Source: UBA9732 sp963615565 (GTDB lineage Bacteria; Spirochaetota; Spirochaetia; Sphaerochaetales; Sphaerochaetaceae). From it: a stretch of DNA of 15,385 nucleotides. The stretch's first letter is position 1, and every line of letters starts with the position of its first letter. The position numbers and the translations under genes were made by a program. Below the pieces are notes generated by a model that was not told where the DNA came from, ran no database searches, and was given only the letters and a program-made list of their open reading frames with translations. The stretch lies in the NCBI GenBank assembly GCA_963615565.1, contig CAVEGR010000102.1, positions 1 through 15,385 of the forward strand. The letters run 5' to 3'. This document shows positions 1 through 6,222 of this stretch, in pieces.

Positions 1-62
1 TCAGTAGGTAGAGCAACGCCCTTTTAAGGCGTGGGTCATTGGTTCGAATCCAATGTGGCTCA
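1..62 (+). tRNA. tRNA-Lys (anticodon TTT), 5' partial
   Basis: The window opens inside the D-arm, so the 5' acceptor strand and start are missing. The anticodon stem ACGCC/GGCGT encloses the loop CTTTTAA, giving anticodon TTT (Lys). The T-arm ATTGG-TTCGAAT-CCAAT and the 3' acceptor strand GTGGCTC followed by discriminator A62 are intact. CCA is not encoded (next bases TGC). It is followed 18 bp later by tRNA-Glu, so the two are probably co-transcribed. Confidence 0.96.
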
Positions 63-80
63 TGCTAATAACAACAAGAT

Positions 81-152
81 GTCGCCTTCGTCTAGTGGTT
101 AGGACAACGGGTTTTCATCCCGTCAACGCGAGTTCGATCCTCGCAGGCGATG
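81..152 (+). tRNA. tRNA-Glu (anticodon TTC)
   Basis: Complete cloverleaf. The acceptor GTCGCCT pairs with AGGCGAT (terminal G-U pair). The D-arm holds GTCTAGTGGTTAGGAC. The anticodon stem ACGGG/CCCGT encloses loop TTTTCAT, giving anticodon TTC (Glu). The T-arm is GCGAG-TTCGATC-CTCGC and the discriminator is G152, usual for Glu. CCA is not encoded. It is the last gene of the tRNA cluster, with a terminator starting 7 bp downstream. Confidence 0.97.
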
Positions 153-158
153 TTCGTG

Positions 159-190
159 AGGCTCCCGAGTGCTTTGGGAGCCTTTTTTTT
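159..190 (+). terminator. Rho-independent terminator of the tRNA-Lys/Glu cluster
   Basis: An 8-bp perfect stem AGGCTCCC (159-166) / GGGAGCCT (176-183) with a 9-nt loop is followed by an uninterrupted T tract (183-190). It separates the tRNA genes from the nuclease gene. Confidence 0.92.
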
Positions 191-216
191 GTTTCCACGT
201 AAGGCTCCTGAAAACC

Positions 217-304
217 AAAAGTCTACTTGAAAGCCCCTTTTTAGTTCAAAAAAGTAGACAAGTCTACTTGAACAAGCAAAAAAGACCGTTTCAAGTAGAC
301 TTTT
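217..304. repeat. Nested inverted repeats built from four GTCTACTT/AAGTAGAC copies
   Basis: The outer arms are an exact 16-bp inverted repeat at 217-232 and 289-304 (AAAAGTCTACTTGAAA and its reverse complement). Inside it, AAGTAGAC (252-259) faces GTCTACTT (262-269) across 2 bp. That inner palindrome extends to GTTCAA (244-249) / TTGAAC (268-273) if four A residues at 250-253 are bulged out. The core octamer therefore occurs four times, alternating in orientation, within 88 bp. The right outer arm ends 6 bp before the ribosome binding site of the nuclease gene. It could be an operator array, a foldable 5' leader or a small REP/MITE-like element; the sequence alone does not decide. No convincing -35/-10 pair was seen in 191-320. 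Confidence 0.85.
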
Positions 305-320
305 ACATTAGGAGGATTCA

Positions 321-1115
321 TTGGATAGCATAAAAACTTACGAACAGACACTTAAAGAGATTAAAAAAGTCATTCATAACCTAGAGCAAAGCATAAAACA
401 AGCTCCAATGGGCTACATTATATGCAGAAAGACAAGAGGCATTACCCGTTTTTTCAAAACTCAAGACAACAAACCCTTAGAATATCTAGGCAAGGATAAA
501 ATTGCCCAAGTTAAGGCCCTAGCGCAAAAACGATATAATGAAACATTGTTAGAATCTCTTAAAGAAGAATACAATGTAGCAGAAAAAGCTTTGCTTACAT
601 TAAAGAACTCCAAGAAACATAAAGATTTGGAAAACTTTTCAAAAGAACTCAAACAATTCATAACTCTTAACCCAATTACAAATGAAGGATACATTCATGA
701 ATGGAGTCGCACAAATAATCAAGAACTTCCAGTAGAGTACACCTACAGAGAACCATATCAAACACTCAAGGGAGACATAGTAAAATCCAAAAGTGAAATT
801 CTCATAGCAGACAGACTTTACACTGCCAAAATTCCTTACATTTATGAAAAACCTCTAGAACTAAATGGAGGTATAACCTATAGACTGCCAGATTTTACAA
901 TCCTACATCCTTACACATTAGAGACTTACTATTGGGAACATTTAGGACGTATGCATGATGAAGAGTATAGACAAAAAACAAAAAATAAGATTGAACTCTA
1001 TGCTCTAAATGGAATTATACAAGGAACAAACCTTATTATAACCTTTGAAACAACAACTAGCCAATTAAATACCTGGTATGTAGACAAGCTAATTGAGCAA
1101 TACTTTGGAAACTGA
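321..1115 (+). CDS. Orphan PD-(D/E)XK-like nuclease domain protein
   Basis: A 264-residue soluble protein with no signal peptide. The start is TTG, chosen because GGAGG (311-315) lies 5 bp upstream and no better in-frame ATG precedes the conserved region. Residues 1-115 are Lys/Glu-rich and mostly helical, including a basic segment GYIICRKTRG (31-40). The C-terminal half has the layout of a PD-(D/E)XK nuclease fold: KSE (157-159) at the start of a helix, a YEKPLEL strand (175-181), PDF (190-192), then WEHLGRM (205-211) and a Lys-rich helix KTKNKIELY (219-227). The third motif reads E-H-L rather than E-x-K, so the catalytic Lys would have to come from the following helix, as in migrated-Lys members. 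Similar domains occur in hypothetical proteins and at the ends of helicases. No methyltransferase or helicase partner is nearby. Substrate and role are unknown; nuclease activity is inferred from motif pattern only. Confidence 0.7.
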   Translation: MDSIKTYEQTLKEIKKVIHNLEQSIKQAPMGYIICRKTRGITRFFKTQDNKPLEYLGKDKIAQVKALAQKRYNETLLESLKEEYNVAEKALLTLKNSKKHKDLENFSKELKQFITLNPITNEGYIHEWSRTNNQELPVEYTYREPYQTLKGDIVKSKSEILIADRLYTAKIPYIYEKPLELNGGITYRLPDFTILHPYTLETYYWEHLGRMHDEEYRQKTKNKIELYALNGIIQGTNLIITFETTTSQLNTWYVDKLIEQYFGN

Positions 1116-1121
1116 GAAACC

Positions 1122-1793
1122 TTATTTTGTCGTCTCAAGAAAATTCTCAACAGCAACATTAAAAGCAACAGGATTCTTATAAGCAATAAAATGATCGCCT
1201 TCAATGAAAACAAGTTTACTATTTGCAATACTGTGAGCAATAAGTCTAGTGTGATTTTTCAAAATCATATCGTTTGTGCCAGCAATAACAAGAACAGGCA
1301 TTTTCAGTTCCTTTAGGTCTTCAACTTTCAAATTAGGCTCAAAGATCATCAACGCCATCAAGTCAGCTGTAGATTTATCGCCTCGAGACAACGCTAGATT
1401 GTATTCATTTTCAATCCACTTATTTACACTTTTCTTACATCCATCATTAAAGAGATTTGCACCATTGAGAATTAGTCTGTCCACCATATCGCCATGGCGT
1501 AATGCGAAAATGAGAGCAATATTTCCACCATCTGAAAATCCAAGAATATTCGCCTTTTCAATGCCTTTCTCTTTCATGAAATCAAACAAGTCATCTGCAA
1601 ATTGGCTAATAGTAAAAGGTTTCTCTCCACGTGGCGAGCCACCGTGTCCACGCGTATCTAGTGCAATCACTCTGAAAGAATGACTAAAAAACTCTATCTG
1701 TGCAGAAAAATTCTTATGTTCCTCTCCATTTCCATGTAACAGAATCAAGACATCTCCACTGCCCTTCTCTACATAATTCAACTCAACATCCAT
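1122..1793 (-). CDS. Alpha/beta hydrolase (AB hydrolase-1 type)
   Basis: A 223-residue cytoplasmic serine hydrolase. The family features are in order: the oxyanion-hole motif HGNG (20-23), the LDTRGHGGS segment (45-53), the nucleophile elbow G-F-S-D-G with Ser87, an acid residue in GTNDMI (Asp175) and the catalytic His201 in EGDHFIAYKNP. It is slightly shorter than typical family members (about 250-280), with a small lid region at 112-155. The substrate cannot be told from sequence. The gene converges on the nuclease gene with a 6-bp gap and no terminator. The ATG has no recognisable Shine-Dalgarno. A TATTAT box sits about 7 bp upstream on the same strand (1800-1805), so a very short or leaderless transcript is possible, but no good -35 accompanies it. 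Confidence 0.9.
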   Translation of the reverse strand: MDVELNYVEKGSGDVLILLHGNGEEHKNFSAQIEFFSHSFRVIALDTRGHGGSPRGEKPFTISQFADDLFDFMKEKGIEKANILGFSDGGNIALIFALRHGDMVDRLILNGANLFNDGCKKSVNKWIENEYNLALSRGDKSTADLMALMIFEPNLKVEDLKELKMPVLVIAGTNDMILKNHTRLIAHSIANSKLVFIEGDHFIAYKNPVAFNVAVENFLETTK

Positions 1794-1816
1794 GCAACCA
1801 TAATACTAAAAATCTA

Positions 1817-1845
1817 TTGACACATACAGCCCTACTGAATATATT
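1817..1845 (+). promoter_or_regulatory. Sigma70-type promoter of the metal ATPase gene
   Basis: TTGACA (1817-1822) and TATATT (1840-1845) are separated by exactly 17 bp: a consensus -35 and a near-consensus -10. The predicted start is near 1852, leaving a leader of about 58 nt before the ATG at 1910. Confidence 0.75.
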
Positions 1846-1871
1846 AACATATGAACATATTCTAATATGTT
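1846..1871. promoter_or_regulatory. Candidate ArsR/SmtB-family metal-sensor operator
   Basis: Inverted arms AACATAT (1846-1852) and ATATGTT (1865-1871) flank GAACATATTC, so the site carries the ATATGAACA-type half found in many SmtB/CadC/ZiaR operators. It begins directly after the -10 hexamer and covers the predicted transcription start, a position suited to repression relieved by metal. No regulator gene lies in the window. Assignment to this family is inference from half-site resemblance and from the gene it controls. Confidence 0.55.
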
Positions 1872-1909
1872 TAACCATCAAACAAAGCCAAACGAGACAG
1901 GAGAGAACT

Positions 1910-3997
1910 ATGGCAAATGATAAGCACAAAACAGAGTGCGAACAAAAAGAACATGAAGAGCATAAAAATTGTTGCTGCCACGCAAAACATGGCCATAACC
2001 AGGAACACAAACACGACCATGACCACGAAAGCGAAAGCTGCCATTGCAATGAGCACAATCACGAACATAGCCACGAACATCATCACTCCCACGGAGGTTG
2101 TAGCTGTTGTCACGAGCATAACCATGACGAAGAGGAAGAAGATCCCAAGAAAGAAATAATAAAAATAATTGTTGGAGCAGTATTATTAGTAACAGGCCTA
2201 CTAGTAAAACACTTTGAATTATCAAATATACTCTACTACATTCTTCTCGCATCTTCTTATCTAGTCTTAGGTTGGGAAGTAGCAGTCAATGCAATCACAA
2301 ACCTTTTTCATGGAGAGTTGTTTGATGAAAACTTTTTAATGTTTATAGCCACAATAGGAGCTGCAGCACTTGGAGATTACACAGAAGCAGTTTCTGTAAT
2401 GCTATTCTATGACATAGGCGAATTTGCTCAAGATTCAATAGCGGAAAAATCAAGGGATAATATTAGTGCACTCATGGAAATAGCTCCTGAAATTGCACGT
2501 GTAATAAACAAAGATGGAAGCGTCACTGAAGTCAACCCAGAGGATGTACAGGTTGGACAGCACCTCCAAATACGTGCAGGTGAGAGAGTTCCACTAGATG
2601 GCATAGTAATTGACGGAAGCTCATTTGTAGACATGAAGGCCATAACAGGCGAAAGTGTTCCAGTTAAAGTGAGTGCAGGAAGCCAGTTAATCAGTGGATC
2701 AATAGTAACAGACGGAGTACTTACAATAGAAGCTCAAACAGCATATAAAGACAGTACAGTAAAGAAAATACTTGATCTTGTTGAACATGCACAGGAAACA
2801 AAAGCACCAACAGAAAGATTCATAACAAAATTTGCAAAAATCTATACACCAATAGTTATAGGAATAGCTGCTCTAGTGGTATTGATTCCTTCAATCATCA
2901 CAGGACAATGGACATTGTGGCTTGGAAGAGCACTTGTATTCTTAGTAATCAGTTGCCCGTGTGCCCTAGTACTATCAGTGCCACTAGCATTCTTTGCTGG
3001 AATGGGCGGTTCAGCTAAAGAAGGAATTTTGATTAAGGGAGGCACTCACCTTGAGATGCTTGCCAAGGCACAAGCGGTAGCATTCGATAAAACAGGAACA
3101 ATAACTCAAGGTGTTTTTAATGTCCAGAAAGTTGTTACAGCAGAAGAAGTTGACGAAACAGAAGTATTTAAAACAGCACTTGCAGTTGAACAAAACAGCA
3201 CACACCCAATAGCTTTGTCACTTGTTGAATATTGCAAAGATAACAACATTGAAAATGAACTAGAGAGTACAAACATCCAAGAGATTTCAGGCATGGGACT
3301 TAAGGGCGAATATGATGGCAAAATCATCTACGCTGGAAACGATAAGCTCATGAAGCAAATGGGAATAAGTATAGATTCTCAGAAAGCCAAAGAACTTCAA
3401 ACAGAAGTTGGATCTCTTGTTTACGTAGCATGCGACAACAAATGGCTTGGAACAATTATCATCAGTGATAAGATGAAGGACAACGTTCCAGAGCAAATTG
3501 CAAAACTTAAAGCACTTGGAATTGAAAAAACTGTCATGCTTAGTGGCGACAAAAAACGCACAGCCCAGTACGTTGCAAAGAGCGCAGGCCTGGATGACTG
3601 CGAAGCAGAACTTCTTCCACAGCAAAAAGTTGAGAAGGTCAATGAGCTCAAAAACAAGTACATCACAGCATACGTAGGAGACGGCATTAACGATGCTCCT
3701 GTCATTGCAACAGCAGACATTGGAATTGCAATGGGTGGCGTAGGTAGCGATAGCGCAATTGAAGCAAGTGGTGTTGTCATCATGACAGACGACATCTCCA
3801 AAATCCCACAAGCAATCCAAATTGCCCGCAAAACCGTCAAAATAGCCAAACAAAACATTGCATTTGCATTGGCCGTCAAAGTCTTGGCCATGATCCTAGG
3901 AGCACTAGGACTTGCCGGCATGGAAGTTGCAATCTTTGCAGACGTAGGAGTTGCACTACTTGCAGTACTTAACTCCATGCGCGCCAGCAGAACATAA
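1910..3997 (+). CDS. P1B-type metal-exporting ATPase (Zn/Cd/Pb, ZntA/CadA-like)
   Basis: A 695-residue inner-membrane ATPase predicted to expel Zn2+, Cd2+ or Pb2+ using ATP. The ATG at 1910 was chosen because AGGAGAG precedes it at 1899-1905 and the good promoter lies downstream of any earlier in-frame start. Visible landmarks: a His/Cys-rich tail (1-72; 22 His and 9 Cys by eye), first membrane segments from about residue 82, actuator TGES (246-249), transmembrane metal motif CPC (349-351), phosphorylation motif DKTGT (Asp393), the HP dipeptide of the nucleotide domain (432-433) and GDGINDAP (590-597). The CPC motif and the absence of Cu-type sequences favour the P1B-2 class. There is no GMTCxxC heavy-metal-associated domain; the His/Cys tail appears to replace it. 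It is monocistronic, with its own promoter/operator and a strong terminator. Confidence 0.95.
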   Translation: MANDKHKTECEQKEHEEHKNCCCHAKHGHNQEHKHDHDHESESCHCNEHNHEHSHEHHHSHGGCSCCHEHNHDEEEEDPKKEIIKIIVGAVLLVTGLLVKHFELSNILYYILLASSYLVLGWEVAVNAITNLFHGELFDENFLMFIATIGAAALGDYTEAVSVMLFYDIGEFAQDSIAEKSRDNISALMEIAPEIARVINKDGSVTEVNPEDVQVGQHLQIRAGERVPLDGIVIDGSSFVDMKAITGESVPVKVSAGSQLISGSIVTDGVLTIEAQTAYKDSTVKKILDLVEHAQETKAPTERFITKFAKIYTPIVIGIAALVVLIPSIITGQWTLWLGRALVFLVISCPCALVLSVPLAFFAGMGGSAKEGILIKGGTHLEMLAKAQAVAFDKTGTITQGVFNVQKVVTAEEVDETEVFKTALAVEQNSTHPIALSLVEYCKDNNIENELESTNIQEISGMGLKGEYDGKIIYAGNDKLMKQMGISIDSQKAKELQTEVGSLVYVACDNKWLGTIIISDKMKDNVPEQIAKLKALGIEKTVMLSGDKKRTAQYVAKSAGLDDCEAELLPQQKVEKVNELKNKYITAYVGDGINDAPVIATADIGIAMGGVGSDSAIEASGVVIMTDDISKIPQAIQIARKTVKIAKQNIAFALAVKVLAMILGALGLAGMEVAIFADVGVALLAVLNSMRASRT

Positions 3998-4025
3998 CAA
4001 CTCTTTTAAACCGATATTCTTAATT

Positions 4026-4053
4026 GAGCCTGCACGTTTGCAGGCTCTTTTTT
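4026..4053 (+). terminator. Rho-independent terminator after the metal ATPase gene
   Basis: A 9-bp perfect stem GAGCCTGCA (4026-4034) / TGCAGGCTC (4039-4047) with tetraloop CGTT is followed by six T (4048-4053). It starts 28 bp after the stop codon. Confidence 0.93.
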
Positions 4054-4065
4054 AATATATACAAT
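4037..4065 (+). promoter_or_regulatory. Tentative promoter of the EF-G2 gene inside the terminator
   Basis: TTTGCA (4037-4042) and TACAAT (4060-4065) are 17 bp apart. The -35 would lie in the loop and right arm of the preceding terminator. The predicted start near 4072 leaves only about 13 nt before the ATG at 4085, with no Shine-Dalgarno in it. Only 4 of 6 bases of the -35 match consensus. Confidence 0.3.
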
Positions 4066-4084
4066 TTGTGATAGATTAATTGAT

Positions 4085-6109
4085 ATGCAAGCAGAGAATA
4101 TACGAAACATAGGCATTATGGCCCACATAGATGCCGGCAAGACAACAACAACAGAAAGAATCCTCTTTTACACAGGTGAAAACCACAGAATTGGTGAAGT
4201 AGATAATGGCGAAGCCACAATGGACTGGATGGAACAGGAGCAAGACAGAGGCATTACAATTACAAGCGCCGCAACAACTTGCTACTGGAGAGAAAAGCAA
4301 ATCAATATCATTGATACTCCGGGTCACGTAGACTTTACAGCAGAAGTTGAAAGAGCACTTAGAGTTCTAGATGGTGCAGTTGGAGTATTTTGTGCCGTTG
4401 GCGGTGTAGAACCTCAAAGTGAAACAGTCTGGAGACAGGCCAATACTTACAACGTTCCACGTATTGCATTTGTAAATAAAATGGACAGACTTGGTGCAGA
4501 TTTCTACAATGTACTTACAGACATCAAGTCAAAACTCAAGGAAGAACCAGTACCACTATTCATCCCAATTGGGAAAGAAAGCCGGTTTGAAGGTGTAATT
4601 GACCTACTAAAAATGAAAAAAGTTGTCTTTGATTCAAGTACTGAAGGAGCAAAATACAACTACGTAGATATTCCAGCAGACTTACAAGAAGAAGCCAATA
4701 AGTGGAGAGAGAACCTCATTGATGCAGTGTCCACATACTCAGATGAAATCACTGAACTCTACTTTGCTGGAGAAGAAATTCCTTCAGATTTAATCCTCTC
4801 AACTCTGAGAAAATGTACGTTGGAACGTCAACTTTTGCCTGTATTTGTAGGATCATCACTGAAAAATATCGGGGTACAATGCCTATTGGATGGAATTGTA
4901 GACCTACTCCCCTCGCCTGCAGATATCCCTCCCGTAATTGGAATTCATGCAAAAAAAGAAACAGAAGTACAGGTGACAAATGACCCTAAAGGACCACCGC
5001 TTGCATTAGTTTTCAAGGTACAGTATGACCGCGAGGCTGGCCCGTTGTGTTTCATTAGAGTGTATTCTGGAGTATTCAAGAAAAGTGAAGCCGTCTTGAA
5101 TATTGGCAAAAAAAAGCGTGAGAGAATAAACAGGCTTTTGAGAATGCATGCAAATAGACCAGAGGAAATTCAAGAATTGCGTTGTGGCGATATTGGCGTT
5201 GTGGTAGGCTTTAAGTGTGCTCAAACAGGTGACACAATTGGCTCTGAAGGTGCGCAAATCTTGCTAGAAAAGATGGTATTCCCCGTGCCAGTGATATCTG
5301 TTGCAATTGAGCCCACTACGGCCAGTGACCAAGACAAACTACAGAAAGCGCTAGAGATATTGTCGGCAGAAGACCCCACCTTTACATGGAAAGATAATGA
5401 AGAAACTGGCCAGCTTGTCATAAGTGGTATGGGAGAATTACACTTGGATGTTCTAGTGACAAGACTAACCAAGGAGCTTAAAGTATCGTGTCAGGTAGGT
5501 AAGCCGCAAGTCACGTATAGGGAAAGCATAACTCAAAGCGTTGAACATACTCAAACATTCAGTCGAATGATTGCAGGAAAGGAAAATGCTGCAGAAGTAA
5601 CCTTACGTCTTTCTCCGTTGGAGTCCAAAGAAGGCAATATTTATGAATGTCTAGTTCCAGCTAAGACCATGCCAGAAGAATTCTTCAACGCTATTAAGCG
5701 TGGTGTTGAGAACTCATTCCAAAGTGGAATCAAATTTGGCTATGAAGTTTGCGATACCAAAGTTGAGCTAATTGGTGTTAAGTACAATGAACTTACTGCA
5801 AGTGAATTTGCATTTGAAGCATGTGCCGCAATGTGTTTTGATAGTGCTGCAAATGAAGCCAGCCCTGTCTTGATGGAGCCAATTATGGATGTAACTATTG
5901 TAGTTCCTTCTCAGTATGTGGGAGATGCAATTTCAAGCCTTACAACAAGAGGAGGCATTGTTTCAAGCATGGAAAGTAAGCCAAATGCAGATCATATTAT
6001 TGCACAGGCACCCCTTTCTAAGCTATTTGGTTATACAACAGCCCTTAGATCTGCAACTCAAGGCAGAGGCTCGTTCTCTATGGAGTTCAGCCATTATGCT
6101 CCAAAATAA
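4085..6109 (+). CDS. fusB: Elongation factor G 2, spirochaete/mitochondrial EF-G2 type (ribosome recycling)
   Basis: A 674-residue translational GTPase. All G motifs are intact: AHIDAGKT (13-20), RGITI (55-59), DTPGH with catalytic His81, NKMD (131-134) and GSSLK (256-260). Domains II-III follow, and domain IV begins near PQVTYRES (about 474). In domain IV the KQSGG(R/H)GQYG loop of translocating EF-G is absent. The segment instead reads like mitochondrial GFM2 (YRESITQSV...TFSRMIAG...VTLRLSPLES). The C-terminus is short. In Borrelia burgdorferi the homologous EF-G2 is known to act only in ribosome recycling with RRF, not translocation; the same role is inferred here, with a separate EF-G1 elsewhere in the genome. 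The gene lacks a visible Shine-Dalgarno. It sits 113 bp upstream of a second EF-G paralogue. A tetracycline-resistance ribosome protection protein was considered less likely. Confidence 0.88.
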   Translation: MQAENIRNIGIMAHIDAGKTTTTERILFYTGENHRIGEVDNGEATMDWMEQEQDRGITITSAATTCYWREKQINIIDTPGHVDFTAEVERALRVLDGAVGVFCAVGGVEPQSETVWRQANTYNVPRIAFVNKMDRLGADFYNVLTDIKSKLKEEPVPLFIPIGKESRFEGVIDLLKMKKVVFDSSTEGAKYNYVDIPADLQEEANKWRENLIDAVSTYSDEITELYFAGEEIPSDLILSTLRKCTLERQLLPVFVGSSLKNIGVQCLLDGIVDLLPSPADIPPVIGIHAKKETEVQVTNDPKGPPLALVFKVQYDREAGPLCFIRVYSGVFKKSEAVLNIGKKKRERINRLLRMHANRPEEIQELRCGDIGVVVGFKCAQTGDTIGSEGAQILLEKMVFPVPVISVAIEPTTASDQDKLQKALEILSAEDPTFTWKDNEETGQLVISGMGELHLDVLVTRLTKELKVSCQVGKPQVTYRESITQSVEHTQTFSRMIAGKENAAEVTLRLSPLESKEGNIYECLVPAKTMPEEFFNAIKRGVENSFQSGIKFGYEVCDTKVELIGVKYNELTASEFAFEACAAMCFDSAANEASPVLMEPIMDVTIVVPSQYVGDAISSLTTRGGIVSSMESKPNADHIIAQAPLSKLFGYTTALRSATQGRGSFSMEFSHYAPK

Positions 6110-6145
6110 CAAAAAATTTATCTAGTTTTTCGTATATGTATGGTA

Positions 6146-6151
6146 TATAAT
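6146..6151 (+). promoter_or_regulatory. Candidate -10 box for the EF-G-like gene
   Basis: A perfect TATAAT lies in the 113-bp gap between the two EF-G genes. No good -35 is present at 16-18 bp (TAGTTT at best). Transcription would start near 6158, at the first base pairs of the hairpin at 6157-6182. Confidence 0.45.
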
Positions 6152-6156
6152 ATGAA

Positions 6157-6182
6157 AGGTTATGCTCTTTTTTGCATAACCT
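6157..6182 (+). other. Stem-loop at the predicted 5' end of the EF-G-like mRNA
   Basis: A 9-bp perfect stem AGGTTATGC (6157-6165) / GCATAACCT (6174-6182) encloses the U-rich loop TCTTTTTT. No T tract follows the stem on either strand, so it is a poor terminator. Its position just after TATAAT suggests a 5'-terminal hairpin protecting or regulating the mRNA. The GGAGGG ribosome binding site (6212-6217 region) lies about 30 nt downstream and is not sequestered by this stem. Confidence 0.6.
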
Positions 6183-6222
6183 CTTGAATACATACAAAAT
6201 GCCAACTTTCTAGGAGGGAAAC

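Noticed and set aside
191..320. CRISPR-like or integrase attachment site next to tRNA-Glu
   Set aside because: The repeats alternate in orientation with no regular spacers, no copy of the tRNA 3' end recurs, and no integrase or Cas gene is nearby.
1077..1090. Further copies of the GTAGAC(AAG/TTT) repeat in coding sequence (also near 4330)
   Set aside because: These short matches encode ordinary Val-Asp codon pairs, are not part of inverted pairs, and are expected by chance.
1700..1909. N-terminal extension of 70 residues on the metal ATPase
   Set aside because: It would start inside the opposite-strand hydrolase gene, upstream of the strong promoter at 1817-1845. ATG 1910 has a good ribosome binding site and gives the His-rich start expected.
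1783..2252. Several minus-strand open frames across the His-rich ATPase start
   Set aside because: They are low-complexity complements of His/Glu/Asp codon repeats, without ribosome binding sites, and overlap a clear gene.
3287..3978. Two long minus-strand open frames within the ATPase gene
   Set aside because: They are shadows of conserved catalytic-domain coding sequence with atypical composition (Cys/Phe- or Ser/Ala-rich) and no family resemblance.
4085..6109. Tetracycline ribosome-protection protein (TetM-like)
   Set aside because: The G domain and domain IV resemble EF-G2/GFM2, and the context is a second EF-G gene rather than a resistance element.
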